From contig NZ_CP150276.1 in NCBI RefSeq assembly GCF_037977235.1, forward strand, positions 2,666,001 to 2,730,000: DNA of 64,000 nucleotides, written 5' to 3'. Under the pieces are notes generated by a model. That model did not search any database, was not told the DNA's origin, and was given only the letters and a program-made list of their open reading frames with translations. This stretch comes from Paenibacillus sp. FSL K6-0276 (GTDB lineage Bacteria; Bacillota; Bacilli; Paenibacillales; Paenibacillaceae). How positions within the stretch are numbered: the first letter of the stretch is position 1; each line of letters opens with the position of its first letter. Below, piece after piece: positions 25,601-33,854 of the stretch. Position numbers and translations under genes: made by a program.

Positions 25601-26263
25601 CCTGCCGCACAAGCGGATGTACAGCGTCTGAAACGCAGTATTTCTGCGCTGGGCGAGGTCAATTTAGGCGCGATTGATGAATATCAGCGTGTTCATGAGC
25701 GTTATACGTTCCTCAGTGGACAAAAAGATGACCTGGTCGAAGCCAAGACTACCCTGTATCAAGTCATCCGTGAGATGGAAGATGAAATGTCCAAACGCTT
25801 CAAGCATACCTTTGATGCGATCCGGAAACAATTCGGTACGGTGTTCTCGAAGTTGTTCGGAGGCGGACGAGCCGATCTTATGTTGCTAGATCCAGAGCAT
25901 ATGCTGGAAACAGGTATAGATATCGTGGCCCAACCACCGGGTAAAAAGCTTCAAAACCTGCAGCTCCTTTCCGGCGGCGAACGCGCCTTAACCGCGATGG
26001 CACTATTGTTTGCCATCCTGCAAGTGAAGCCAGTTCCGTTCTGCGTACTGGATGAGGTTGAGGCTGCGCTAGATGAAGCGAATGTTGTACGATTTGCTCA
26101 GTATTTACGTGAGTTCTCGGAACAAACGCAATTTATCGTCGTTACACACCGCAAAGGAACAATGGAAGAGGCAGACGTGCTCTACGGAGTGACGATGGAA
26201 GAAGGCGGAGTATCGAAGCTTGTCTCTGTACGTTTAGAGGATGAGGAAGCAGAGATCGCTTAA
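22694..26263 (+). CDS. smc: Chromosome partition protein SMC
   Basis: A 1189-residue condensin ATPase of normal length. It has Walker A GPNGSGKSN (about 32-40) and a hinge around 510-680 (LNGVHGAVAELI to AGGSMTGG) between two long coiled coils. The C-terminal signature is LSGGERALTAMALLFAI and Walker B is FCVLDEVEAALDE. With ScpA/ScpB it compacts and separates chromosomes. The start ATG has an AGAGGTG site. It is followed by an unusual 190-bp tandem-hairpin spacer and ftsY. Confidence 0.97.
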   Translation: MFLKRIELAGFKSFADKTEMEFVRGITAVVGPNGSGKSNISDGIRWVLGEQSAKSLRGGKMEDIIFAGSDARKAVNYGEVSLTLDNEDHTLPLDFSEVTVTRRVHRSGESEYLINKQSCRLKDITELFMDTGIGREAYSIIGQGRIEEILSTRSEDRRGIFEEASGIVKYKSRKKDASRKLDDTEQNLLRIHDLISELEDQIGPLKDQSEKAIRFKELREQLKHQEISVYVHQIEGIHTAWQEGNAKLETLKDEQLELSTVVSAHDAKLESGRSELRTLEEQIEKQQEQLLRYSESYEKSEGYGEVLKERKRNLENNREQLMLTLGSVGERSADRQRELGDLEFKLEESRLKLVELRRQIEEEESRLEGVADGISQSQEEKLKSALLELMNLMANARNEIRYADQQKENLERRMSRSEEESGKWTSRHEELSASQKGLKDKIAQLGKELSNLRGAYITESEQLSKRQKLIEETQSGLRKWEQKREAQVSRHETMKEMQDDFDGFMLGVKEVLKGARKGHLNGVHGAVAELISVPEKLEMAVETALGASLQHVVMDNETVSRQAISFLKQRQLGRATFLPLDVIRPRQISGSDRGMVEDADGFVGIGSELVGYDDKYASIVGSLLGNVVIAESLEQANRIAARCQYRYRVVTLEGDVVNAGGSMTGGSQHKKNNSLLSRKRQLDQLSGEIEESERQIVKLKQGIAKLREEQENASVKLEDLRRDGDEKRLEEQRVSGDLKQLEQELRHVLEQVESTGAERSGFESEVRTLEETRKQASAELERLEKEEKEAHEGIRNAESARKANESAKEELQGKLTSMKVSEGKLDQEIFSLEEQLRRLRQDVGSQDKELRQNRNLLHTIEQDLASNALETVKQKEDLNSYRLKKEETAGTLDLARAERSALTRKLELEEGKTKDQRQALRVVEDKLRSTEVSVGRLDVELDNILRKLSDDYELSYELAKQRYPVPEDVPAAQADVQRLKRSISALGEVNLGAIDEYQRVHERYTFLSGQKDDLVEAKTTLYQVIREMEDEMSKRFKHTFDAIRKQFGTVFSKLFGGGRADLMLLDPEHMLETGIDIVAQPPGKKLQNLQLLSGGERALTAMALLFAILQVKPVPFCVLDEVEAALDEANVVRFAQYLREFSEQTQFIVVTHRKGTMEEADVLYGVTMEEGGVSKLVSVRLEDEEAEIA

Positions 26264-26280
26264 CGGCTTCTTGAAATGAT

Positions 26281-26446
26281 GAGTTTTGTACGAAACTATG
26301 CTCACAAAACTTAAGCTTATGCTTTCGAAGTGAGTTTTGTACGAAGCTGAATCAATGTAGTGATCCTATACAAAACTAAGCATAGGCTTCCGAAGTGAGT
26401 TTTGTACGAAGTTAAATCAATGAAGTTTTGCTCACAAAACTTTTAG
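26281..26446. repeat. Three tandem hairpins built on GAGTTTTGTACGAA
   Basis: GAGTTTTGTACGAA occurs at 26281, 26332 and 26397, each followed by an inverted ACAAAACT (about 26304, 26370 and 26434), so the smc-ftsY spacer can fold as three similar stem-loops. The linker words GCTTTCGAAGT/GCTTCCGAAGT and AATCAATG also recur. The last hairpin ends just before the ftsY RBS. Confidence 0.75.
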
Positions 26447-26456
26447 GAGGAAACAA

Positions 26457-27461
26457 ATGAGCTTTTTCAGGAAGTTAAAAGAAAGCATTTCCGGCAAAAC
26501 GGAAAGTGTAACCAAACAATTCCGCGACGGATTAGAGAAAACCCGTAAAGGCTTTGTCGAGAAGGTAGCAGACCTTATTATCCGCCGTAAAAAAATAGAT
26601 GAAGAGTTCTATGAAGAACTGGAAGAAATCTTGATTGGTGCAGACGTTGGCGTTAATACAGTTATGACACTTGTCGAGGATCTGCGCGCCGAAGTGAAGC
26701 AAAAGCGAATTGAAGATGCTGCGGAGCTTCAACCGATTTTGTCCCGTAAGCTGATGGAACTGCTGCGCGGAGATGATGATAACAGCCTGAAGGAAAATCC
26801 GGATGGAATTACAGTTATCTTGTTCGTTGGGGTTAATGGAGTGGGCAAGACGACTACGATCGGTAAGCTAGCACATCGTTACAAGCAAGAGGGTAAAAAA
26901 GTTCTTTTGGCTGCGGGGGATACGTTCCGTGCCGGAGCGATTGAACAGCTCGAAGTTTGGGGCCAACGTGCAGGCGTAGATGTAATTAAGCAACAAGCAG
27001 GCTCTGACCCAGCCGCTGTTATGTTCGATGCTGTTCAAGCGGCTAAGCAGCGGAATGTGGATATCCTGATCTGTGATACCGCAGGCAGGCTTCAGAATAA
27101 GAGCAATCTGATGGAAGAGCTTAACAAGATCTTCCGCGTCATTCAAAGAGAAATCCCTAGTGCTCCGCACGAGGTACTGATGGTGCTGGATGCTACCACA
27201 GGTCAAAATGCGCTTACTCAAGCCAAGCTATTTGGTGAAAAGAGTGGGGTTACAGGGCTCGTCTTGACGAAGCTGGACGGTACGGCTAAAGGCGGTATTG
27301 TTGTAGCGATTCGTCAGGAAATGAATTTACCTGTGAAACTTGTGGGTCTAGGGGAGAAGATGGAAGATTTGCAGCCATTTGATTCTCAGCAGTTCGTACA
27401 TGCTCTTTTTGCCGGGTTAATTACCGAGGAAGAGACAGAAGAATCGGAAGAGCAAGTGTAA
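26457..27461 (+). CDS. ftsY: Signal recognition particle receptor FtsY
   Basis: A 334-residue SRP-family GTPase that docks ribosome-nascent chain complexes at the membrane. A short acidic/basic N-domain (about 1-110) precedes the G domain with [15 protein letters not shown], the DTAGR motif (CDTAGRLQ) and [13 protein letters not shown] is TAGGAGG. In B. subtilis ylxM-ffh follow ftsY, but here the gene ends at a terminator and an unrelated minus-strand gene follows. Confidence 0.96.
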   Translation: MSFFRKLKESISGKTESVTKQFRDGLEKTRKGFVEKVADLIIRRKKIDEEFYEELEEILIGADVGVNTVMTLVEDLRAEVKQKRIEDAAELQPILSRKLMELLRGDDDNSLKENPDGITVILFVGVNGVGKTTTIGKLAHRYKQEGKKVLLAAGDTFRAGAIEQLEVWGQRAGVDVIKQQAGSDPAAVMFDAVQAAKQRNVDILICDTAGRLQNKSNLMEELNKIFRVIQREIPSAPHEVLMVLDATTGQNALTQAKLFGEKSGVTGLVLTKLDGTAKGGIVVAIRQEMNLPVKLVGLGEKMEDLQPFDSQQFVHALFAGLITEEETEESEEQV

Positions 27462-27501
27462 TCAATACCGACGCATGATTATAAGGAAGTCATATTTACA
27501 T

Positions 27502-27548
27502 GGAATGTCCTCGAAGCTATATTTAGTTTATGAGGGCATTCCTTTTTT
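27502..27548. terminator. Terminator after ftsY
   Basis: GGAATG.CCTC pairs with GAGGGCATTCC, followed by six T on the plus strand. Confidence 0.8.
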
Positions 27549-27582
27549 ATAAAATGCTTGTTAGTTGTTAATGTAGTAACCT

Positions 27583-28470
27583 CTAAGGGACGCTTAAAAA
27601 GTACAAATACATCGCGTAAGGTATCCCTTTAAATAACAGTTTTCCTTCACTAATAAGCCTCCAGAAGCGATATTCTATAAATGAGGTACTGATAAATAAA
27701 TTCCACTGCTCTATAATTGCTCCTACAATAAGTCCAGCATTTACGTAATGATCACCCTTTTCATTCTTTTGCAGTTGCAGAATTAAGGATAGAATTTCTT
27801 CGTCATAGTATGTTTCGGGAACATTTGTTAACTGACCATTGGACCAGATTCGAAGCATATCCTCAGTGTTGCTGATTTCTTGCCACTCCAGTTCATACTG
27901 TTTTCTTTGCGCGAAAGTAAGGGGTTGCGTATTTTCGGTGTTTTTGATAATAGTTTGCACAGCTTCGTTTGGGAGCTGACCCAGAGACTGGGGAGATAAG
28001 CCAATACTAAATTGTTCGGCAATCTTGGGAATCTCCCCATAAGCTTCGATTGGATTTATAACATGAATGGGTTGCTTCCTCTCACTGAGAATAAAAAGTG
28101 CAAACCGTAAACCGGTCTGATCATGGGAGTTGTCCCCGCACCAGATAGTGATTTTTTTGTCCTCAGGAATTTCTTTCAGTGTCCGAATCATGGCTTCCAG
28201 TTTATGCTGGGGATTGAGCTGATAACCCTGATCCGGAAATCGTTCCTGAAACCATAACTCTCGGGTATAATATCCTTCCTCTCTATGTAATTTGTGCAGC
28301 GGTCCAGCGGTGAAGGTCTCATTAAATGAAAGTACTCTTATTAAATGACGACAACCTAAACGACTAAGTGCTACCTTCATCGAACCAGCTTCTGATAAGC
28401 CAAATAACAGATAAATGTGATTCCGCTTAGCCTCTTCTTGCTCCATTGACATAGTATATTTGTGTTCCAT
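27583..28470 (-). CDS. DUF1835 / DUF3658 domain protein
   Basis: A 295-residue soluble protein of unknown function. The N-terminal half (about 17-140) fits DUF1835 (LLFGLSEAGSMKVAL, FNETFTAGPLH, IWCGDNSHDQTGLRFAL) and the C-terminal part (about 180-290) fits the DUF3658 region. Family members are common in Bacillales and often cited as uncharacterised. It lies alone on the minus strand. The ATG at 28470 has a GGAGAGTG site; the ATG at 28446 is an alternative. Confidence 0.72.
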   Translation of the reverse strand: MEHKYTMSMEQEEAKRNHIYLLFGLSEAGSMKVALSRLGCRHLIRVLSFNETFTAGPLHKLHREEGYYTRELWFQERFPDQGYQLNPQHKLEAMIRTLKEIPEDKKITIWCGDNSHDQTGLRFALFILSERKQPIHVINPIEAYGEIPKIAEQFSIGLSPQSLGQLPNEAVQTIIKNTENTQPLTFAQRKQYELEWQEISNTEDMLRIWSNGQLTNVPETYYDEEILSLILQLQKNEKGDHYVNAGLIVGAIIEQWNLFISTSFIEYRFWRLISEGKLLFKGIPYAMYLYFLSVP

Positions 28471-28703
28471 TTGTTCACTCTCCTAACGCTCCAAATTATA
28501 CCATAAAAATGAAATCACCCTTCCAGATAACTATATAAAAAATACAACATATGAAAAATTCATAATAGTAATGCTTGTCATGCTTCCTGCATACAATTCA
28601 ATGAAGAAACTACTTTTCAGCTCCGGCAACTTATATAAGAGAGAAAGGAAGCGATTCCAAACACGCGAAAATATTCAGAGATCACATTTCTCTGTTATAT
28701 ATA

Positions 28704-28733
28704 TTGACATAAGTAATATATTTTACGTATTAT
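28704..28733 (+). promoter_or_regulatory. Promoter of the ATP-grasp/alpha-E/transglutaminase operon
   Basis: TTGACA (28704) and TATTAT (28728) are 18 bp apart, 92 bp before the first start codon. The rest of the 354-bp gene-free stretch 28471-28824 is AT-rich with no other recognised element. The 88-codon ORF there has no credible RBS. Confidence 0.6.
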
Positions 28734-28824
28734 GGGAATACAAACCAATATTTTCATGGATATTTTCTGAAACTACAGTATACGTTGTTAGTAAAGATAA
28801 CATTTATCGAAAGGAGTCGGGCTC

Positions 28825-30288
28825 ATGTCCAAATTAGATCCTCTGCCAGGTCTGTCTCCGTATCCGCTGCATCATTTTTTCGATGAAATGTATGCTGATA
28901 AGAGGAGTGTCCGGCCGCACTACAGACATGTGAATCGCATGTTTTCTGGAATGAGCTCCGAAGAGCTTCAGGGTAAGCAGAATTTGATGCAGCGCAGGAT
29001 GATGGAGGAAGGAATTACCTTTACGCTTTACAATCCGGCTCAGGATCATCCCATGGAGCGAACGATCCCTTTTGATATGATTCCACGCATTATTCCTAAG
29101 AATGAATGGGAGAGGCTAGAGGCTGGAATTATTCAACGTATCACGGCTTTGAATTTGTTCATTCATGATATCTATCATGAGCAGTACATCGTTAAGGATG
29201 GAATAGTCCCAAGGCGTATGATCATCTCCAACTGTTATTTCCGACCAGAAATGGCTGGTCTAAGAGTACCTGGTGGAGCCTATATTACTACTTCGGGAAT
29301 CGATCTTATCCGCCATCATGATGGGCAATATTATGTGCTTGAAGACAATCTACGGACCCCTTCAGGTTTTTCATATCTTTTTAAAGGCAGAACTCTCATG
29401 AATCAATTGTTTCCAGAATTGTCCTTTGCTAGCTCCATACGAGATGTTGATCATAGCTTGAATCGCTTCTTATCTGTTCTGCGCAGCCTTTCTCCATCAC
29501 GGAAGTCAGATCCGGTTATAGCACTCCTCACTCCAGGGGAATACAATTCTGCTTATTATGAGCACGCTTTTCTAGCGCAGCAGATGGGTATACATTTGGT
29601 TGAAGGACGAGATTTGGTTGCAAAGGATCACAAAATATATTTAAAAGAAATGAACGGATTACGCCGCGTGGATGTGCTGTATCGCCGTTTGGATGATGAT
29701 TTCATCGATCCGTTAGCTTTTCAGCCTGATTCACTACTCGGGGTGGCGGGCTTGATGAATGCTTATCGGGCAGGGAATGTTGCTATCGCTAATGCCCCGG
29801 GGACCGGAGTTGCAGATGATAAAGCGATATATGTCTATGTACCGGATATGATTCGTTATTATCTGAATGAAGAACCGATTCTTGGTAATGTTCCGACATA
29901 TCTGCTAGGCAGGCCCGATGAACGCTTATATGTCCTGGAGAACCTGTCTGAAATGGTTGTTAAGGAGACCTCTTTATCCGGGGGATACGGGATGTTGATC
30001 GGAAGCGAAGCTACGAAAGAAGAACTGGCTGAATTTCGAATGAAGATTATTGCGGACCCGGAACGTTATATTGCACAGCCGATTATGTCCCTATCAAGAG
30101 CACCGGTATTGTCAGGGGGAACTATGGCACCGAGACATATCGACCTTCGAGCTTTTGTATTAATGGGTGCTGACCGGAAGCCGCATGTCATACCTGGAGG
30201 ATTGACACGAGTGGCTATGAAAGAAGGGTCATTGGTCGTGAATTCCTCGCAAGGCGGTGGCGTAAAAGATACTTGGGTCATGGCTTGA
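28825..30288 (+). CDS. Circularly permuted ATP-grasp family protein
   Basis: A 487-residue protein of the circularly permuted ATP-grasp group (COG2308-like). HHFFDEMYADKRSVRPHY opens it; VPGGAYITTSGIDLIRHHDGQYYVLEDNLRTPSGFSY holds the ATP-binding and metal-binding region (the EDN acid/Asn pair), and KETSLSGGYGMLIGSEA is a nucleotide-binding loop. These proteins are predicted peptide-bond or amide-forming ligases. They occur with alpha-E and transglutaminase-like proteins, as here. Substrate unknown. The ATG has AAAGGAGTC. Confidence 0.85.
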   Translation: MSKLDPLPGLSPYPLHHFFDEMYADKRSVRPHYRHVNRMFSGMSSEELQGKQNLMQRRMMEEGITFTLYNPAQDHPMERTIPFDMIPRIIPKNEWERLEAGIIQRITALNLFIHDIYHEQYIVKDGIVPRRMIISNCYFRPEMAGLRVPGGAYITTSGIDLIRHHDGQYYVLEDNLRTPSGFSYLFKGRTLMNQLFPELSFASSIRDVDHSLNRFLSVLRSLSPSRKSDPVIALLTPGEYNSAYYEHAFLAQQMGIHLVEGRDLVAKDHKIYLKEMNGLRRVDVLYRRLDDDFIDPLAFQPDSLLGVAGLMNAYRAGNVAIANAPGTGVADDKAIYVYVPDMIRYYLNEEPILGNVPTYLLGRPDERLYVLENLSEMVVKETSLSGGYGMLIGSEATKEELAEFRMKIIADPERYIAQPIMSLSRAPVLSGGTMAPRHIDLRAFVLMGADRKPHVIPGGLTRVAMKEGSLVVNSSQGGGVKDTWVMA

Positions 30289-30360
30289 TACTACCAAGTG
30301 AGCCTTATTGATGAACAACAAAATGCAGCATCAATTTGTAGGATAAGGGAGTGGCTGGAG

Positions 30361-31314
30361 ATGCTGAATCGAAATGCTGAGGCTTTGTTCTGGATCGGCC
30401 GTTATATTGAAAGGGCAGAGAATCATGCGCGGCTAATCAATGTTCATTATCATATCCAGCAGGAAGAGGATTTTCATGAAGAAGGACATAAATGGTCAAG
30501 GTTAATCGATGCGCTAGGCGTTCGAGGTGAATATATGCAGCAGTTCGAAACCTTTTCCGAGCAGGATGTGCTATCTTTCATCACACTTGATTTAGGCAAT
30601 TCTAATTCATTATTCTCCTGTGTACATCATGCTAGAAATAATCTTCGCACACTCCGTCAGCAGCTTCCAAGTGAATTATGGGATGTTGTCAACAGCTTCA
30701 ACCTATGGCTTGGTGAGCGTTCTGTTGCAGATATTATGAGCGGGCCACATCAGTTCTATCAGCAGGTTAAGGAGCGTACAGCCATGTTTCTCGGAGCAGA
30801 GCAGTCGGTAATGCTTAGAGGGAATGAGTGGCATTTCATTGAGAGCGGACGCTTTCTAGAGCGAGCAGAGAATACAACTCGTATCTTGCAGGCGGTCATT
30901 GCCTCATGCCGATTTAAGGAGCTTAACGCGGTTTATACTCAGTTGCAGGCTGTGCTAAAATCCGTTAGTGGGTACCAGGCGTTTCGCCGTTATTATGCAG
31001 ATGCTATGTCTCCGGAGAGCATTTTAGATTTCTTGATTGCGAACCCCAAATTTCCACGTTCCATACGATTTTCTTTTCATCAGCTGGAGGAGCATCTAGC
31101 GAAGCTTGAACTGGATTCCTCAGAAAAAGGCTCAGGTCATGAGAAGGTCATTCGTCAAGCAGGTAAGCTTAAAGCTGAGCTGGATTACATGGAAAAAGAG
31201 GAAATGTCCGGCGAGCTGGTGGAAGATGTGCTTAAAGCGCTAGTGATATCTTGTCAAAAACTCGGAAAAACAATGGAGGGCGCCTTTTTTCGGCGAGAAG
31301 GAGTGTCTGTATGA
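30361..31314 (+). CDS. Alpha-E domain protein
   Basis: A 317-residue all-helical protein (COG2307 / DUF403-type). LNRNAEALFWIGRYIERAENHARLINV is the characteristic start, with a second ERAENT later (ESGRFLERAENTTRILQAVI). Alpha-E proteins always sit beside circularly permuted ATP-grasp genes and are predicted partners in making a small peptide-like product. I chose ATG 30361 behind AAGGGAGTG; an in-frame GTG at 30298 is possible. The stop overlaps the next start (ATGA). Confidence 0.85.
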   Translation: MLNRNAEALFWIGRYIERAENHARLINVHYHIQQEEDFHEEGHKWSRLIDALGVRGEYMQQFETFSEQDVLSFITLDLGNSNSLFSCVHHARNNLRTLRQQLPSELWDVVNSFNLWLGERSVADIMSGPHQFYQQVKERTAMFLGAEQSVMLRGNEWHFIESGRFLERAENTTRILQAVIASCRFKELNAVYTQLQAVLKSVSGYQAFRRYYADAMSPESILDFLIANPKFPRSIRFSFHQLEEHLAKLELDSSEKGSGHEKVIRQAGKLKAELDYMEKEEMSGELVEDVLKALVISCQKLGKTMEGAFFRREGVSV

Positions 31315-32177
31315 AGATTCAAATCAATCATACCACCACATACAGCTATCCAGAGCCGGTTACGGACAGTGTCAATGAGATCAGACTCACGCCGCGCACG
31401 AATTATCGCCAATCCTGTTATCACCATGAAGTGGATATTTACCCGCCAGCCAATCTATTAACGTATGAGGATTTCTTCGGGAACCGGGTCCATGCCTATT
31501 CGGTCAATAAGCCGCACACGGAAATGGTCATCCACACCAAGGCTACTGTAGTTACCCTGGATAAAGCGCAAGGTGCCGATCTCCCGAGAACATCTCTTGA
31601 AGAACAAATTAAACTGTTAAATGATGAGGGATTTCAGAATCGTTATATTGAGTTTATTTTGCCGACTCTTTATACCGAGGTGACCCCAGAACTGGTGGAG
31701 TTTGCCTCACAGTACCCTTTTAATGAAGCTGAGGATATGTATGAATGGATTCTTAAATTATCTGCGACGATTTATGATCAGTTCACCTATGACCCTGAGG
31801 CCACAAGTGTAAATACAACGGTAATAAAAGCACTGAAGCTCAAACGCGGTGTATGTCAGGATTATGCTCATCTAATGATCGCTGTCTGTCGTAGTGTCGG
31901 GCTACCATCCAGATACGTAAGTGGATATCATTTTGTAGGTGATCTGCAAGGTAGTAATGCTAATTTTGAGCAAGCCTCACATGCATGGGTGGAGACTCAT
32001 ATTCCGGGTACAGGTTGGCTTGGTTTCGATCCGACGAATAATGTTGAGGTTAATTGGCGTTATATTAAGTTAGGTCACGGACGGGACTACAAAGATATCG
32101 TTCCTGTAAAAGGTGTATATCGTGGTGGAGCAGGTACTTTGACTGTAAAAGTGGATGTGCGGTGGCTGGACAATTAA
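31311..32177 (+). CDS. Transglutaminase-like cysteine protease/ligase
   Basis: A 288-residue protein of the COG1305 transglutaminase family. An N-terminal beta domain (INHTTTYSYPEPVTDSVNEIRLTPR) precedes the papain-like core. The catalytic Cys lies in RGVCQDYAHLMIAVCR, His in ASHAWVETHIPGTGW and Asp in FDPTNN. It is translationally coupled by 4 bp to the alpha-E gene. Together the three genes could assemble and cleave, or cross-link, a peptide; this is prediction from context. ATG 31311 follows AGAAGGAGTG. Confidence 0.87.
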   Translation: MKIQINHTTTYSYPEPVTDSVNEIRLTPRTNYRQSCYHHEVDIYPPANLLTYEDFFGNRVHAYSVNKPHTEMVIHTKATVVTLDKAQGADLPRTSLEEQIKLLNDEGFQNRYIEFILPTLYTEVTPELVEFASQYPFNEAEDMYEWILKLSATIYDQFTYDPEATSVNTTVIKALKLKRGVCQDYAHLMIAVCRSVGLPSRYVSGYHFVGDLQGSNANFEQASHAWVETHIPGTGWLGFDPTNNVEVNWRYIKLGHGRDYKDIVPVKGVYRGGAGTLTVKVDVRWLDN

Positions 32178-32194
32178 ATAGATCGACCTAGATG

Positions 32195-32233
32195 AAACTC
32201 TCTGTTCAAGCTTTTGAACGGGGAGTTTTTTTG
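32195..32233 (+). terminator. Terminator of the ATP-grasp operon
   Basis: AACTCTCTGTTCAA pairs with TTGAACGGGGAGTT, then seven T. Confidence 0.88.
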
Positions 32234-32314
32234 TGAAGATGATTCCAGTGTACATGTATTTGGGTAATCTTGATCCATAGTACATCACTTAGAGATCCTA
32301 AAGGAGAGTTACAT

Positions 32315-33123
32315 ATGAGTCCAAACATAGCTAAGAAACAAAGATTTATTGGAAAGACAGCAATTATTACCGGAGCGGGCTCAGGAATTGGTCGGGCTAC
32401 CGCTATTAAGCTGGCGAGGGAAGGTGCTAATGTAGCGCTTTTTGATTTGAATCTTGAACGTACCTCATCTTTGGCGGATAAGCTAAACAAGTTTCGCAAG
32501 GATTGTGCATTGGCCATAGAGGTAGATACTTCGGATGAAAAAGGGATGGAGGAAGCCGTTCGCAGTACGGTGGAACAATTCGGAGGTGTCGATATTGTAT
32601 TCGCTAACGCGGGAATCAATGGTGCGGTGGGACCGATAGAAGAACTGAGCTTGAGCGATTGGGAGCGCACGATGTCGGTGAACTTGACGGGGACCTTTTT
32701 GACCTTGAAATATACGATCCCTCACCTGAAGGATAAAGGGAAAGGAAGTATTATCATCACCAGCTCCATCAATGGGAATACTAGATTTGCCAGCTTTGGG
32801 TGGTCTACATATAGCACTACCAAAGCTGGACAGGTGGCTTTTGCTAAAATGGCTGCACTTGAGCTAGCTAAGTTTAAGATTCGAGTGAATGTGATATGCC
32901 CTGGAGCGATTGCCACTAATATAGATGAAACAACTGAAATGAACGAGGACGTAGAGGCTATTGTCTTCCGATTGAATTTCCCGATGGTGCGCAGCCGCTG
33001 GCGGATGGACCGGGCAAACCGGACAACGTTGCAGATCTGGTCTCTTTTCTGGCATCCGATGAATCCATTCATATTACAGGTGCGCAAATTGTGATAGACG
33101 GCGCGGAGTCCTTATTATCCTAA
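32315..33123 (+). pseudogene. Short-chain dehydrogenase with a C-terminal frameshift
   Basis: From ATG 32315 (AAAGGAGAG site) the frame reads a standard SDR: TGAGSGIGRAT cofactor loop, ANAG, ITSSING, YSTTKAG and PGAIATNID. Near 32965-32980 the frame is lost: it continues as nonsense (MVRSRWRMDRANR) to 33094, whereas the +1 frame gives the normal ending DGAQPLADGPGKPDNVADLV and SFLASDESIHITGAQIVIDG, with a stop at 33121. One missing base (CCG read as CG) explains it. Substrate unknown. The damage removes only the last 50 residues, so it is either a very recent loss or a sequencing error. Confidence 0.82.
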
Positions 33124-33591
33124 TTTCGAGAGAGCTTCTCGGTATTGCTCGTACCAAATTTTCCATTCGGCATCTCGCGACTCCAGTGTCGTACCATCCA
33201 GAAGGTGTTGGATCACGTCCAGACATACATGCCAACCTGCTAAATCCCGGGGTGTATGTGGAGTGAGCGTTAGGATCGTTTCACTCAAGACGAGTAAGCA
33301 GCCTTCTGAATTAGGGTATAGCTCAAAGCGAACAGAATCTTCTGCCCACGTAAATTCAATAACAGAGTGAAGCTGAAGTTCAGTAATCGTCATTTCCTCA
33401 AAAGTCCCATTTTGCATATCAAACTTTATTAATCCGCCTTCACGCAGGTCTTCGATTCGTAATTCAGCGAACCATAAAGCAAGCTTCTCATTCTCCGTCA
33501 AAAAGGACCAGATCTCTGTAGCAGAATGCTTTAATTGACGTTCGAAACGAGCGACATAATGTTCATCAGATTTTGCGATGTTAGCTAACAT
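33115..33591 (-). CDS. SRPBCC-family (AHSA1-like) protein
   Basis: A 158-residue protein of the START/SRPBCC superfamily. VARFERQLKHSATEIWSFLTENEKLALWFAEL is the usual N-terminal strand-helix with RxxxAPxxxVW-type signature, followed by VIEFTWAEDSVRFELYP and a long C-terminal helix region (LAGWHVCLDVIQHLLDG). Such proteins bind hydrophobic ligands or act on toxins; the ligand is unknown. The 3' end overlaps the SDR tail by 9 bp. RBS on the minus strand is AGGAG. Confidence 0.78.
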   Translation of the reverse strand: MLANIAKSDEHYVARFERQLKHSATEIWSFLTENEKLALWFAELRIEDLREGGLIKFDMQNGTFEEMTITELQLHSVIEFTWAEDSVRFELYPNSEGCLLVLSETILTLTPHTPRDLAGWHVCLDVIQHLLDGTTLESRDAEWKIWYEQYREALSKLG

Positions 33592-33854
33592 GTTATATTT
33601 CTCCTTTGGACTACTTTTGTAGTCCTTTTTATTTGAGAGGATAGTCTATAGTCTGTAACTCTTATCATAAGAAAGAGAGTGGGAATCGTCTATAAAAAGT
33701 TAAACTTCTTCAGTATCCAGCATCATCGCCAACTTCGAGGACATATAAACAATTTTCTATATGCACAAACCGAAAAACAAACGGGATCATAATATGATTG
33801 TAAATTAATAAACAAAATGATATTATGTCTATATAATTATCGGATGATGGGCTG

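Noticed and set aside
26281..26446. CRISPR-like array
   Set aside because: Only three imperfect units with unequal spacers and inner complementarity; no cas genes; better explained as hairpins.
28571..28837. 88-codon ORF upstream of the ATP-grasp gene
   Set aside because: It covers the promoter region, has no good RBS, low-complexity composition, and its end overlaps the real start at 28825.
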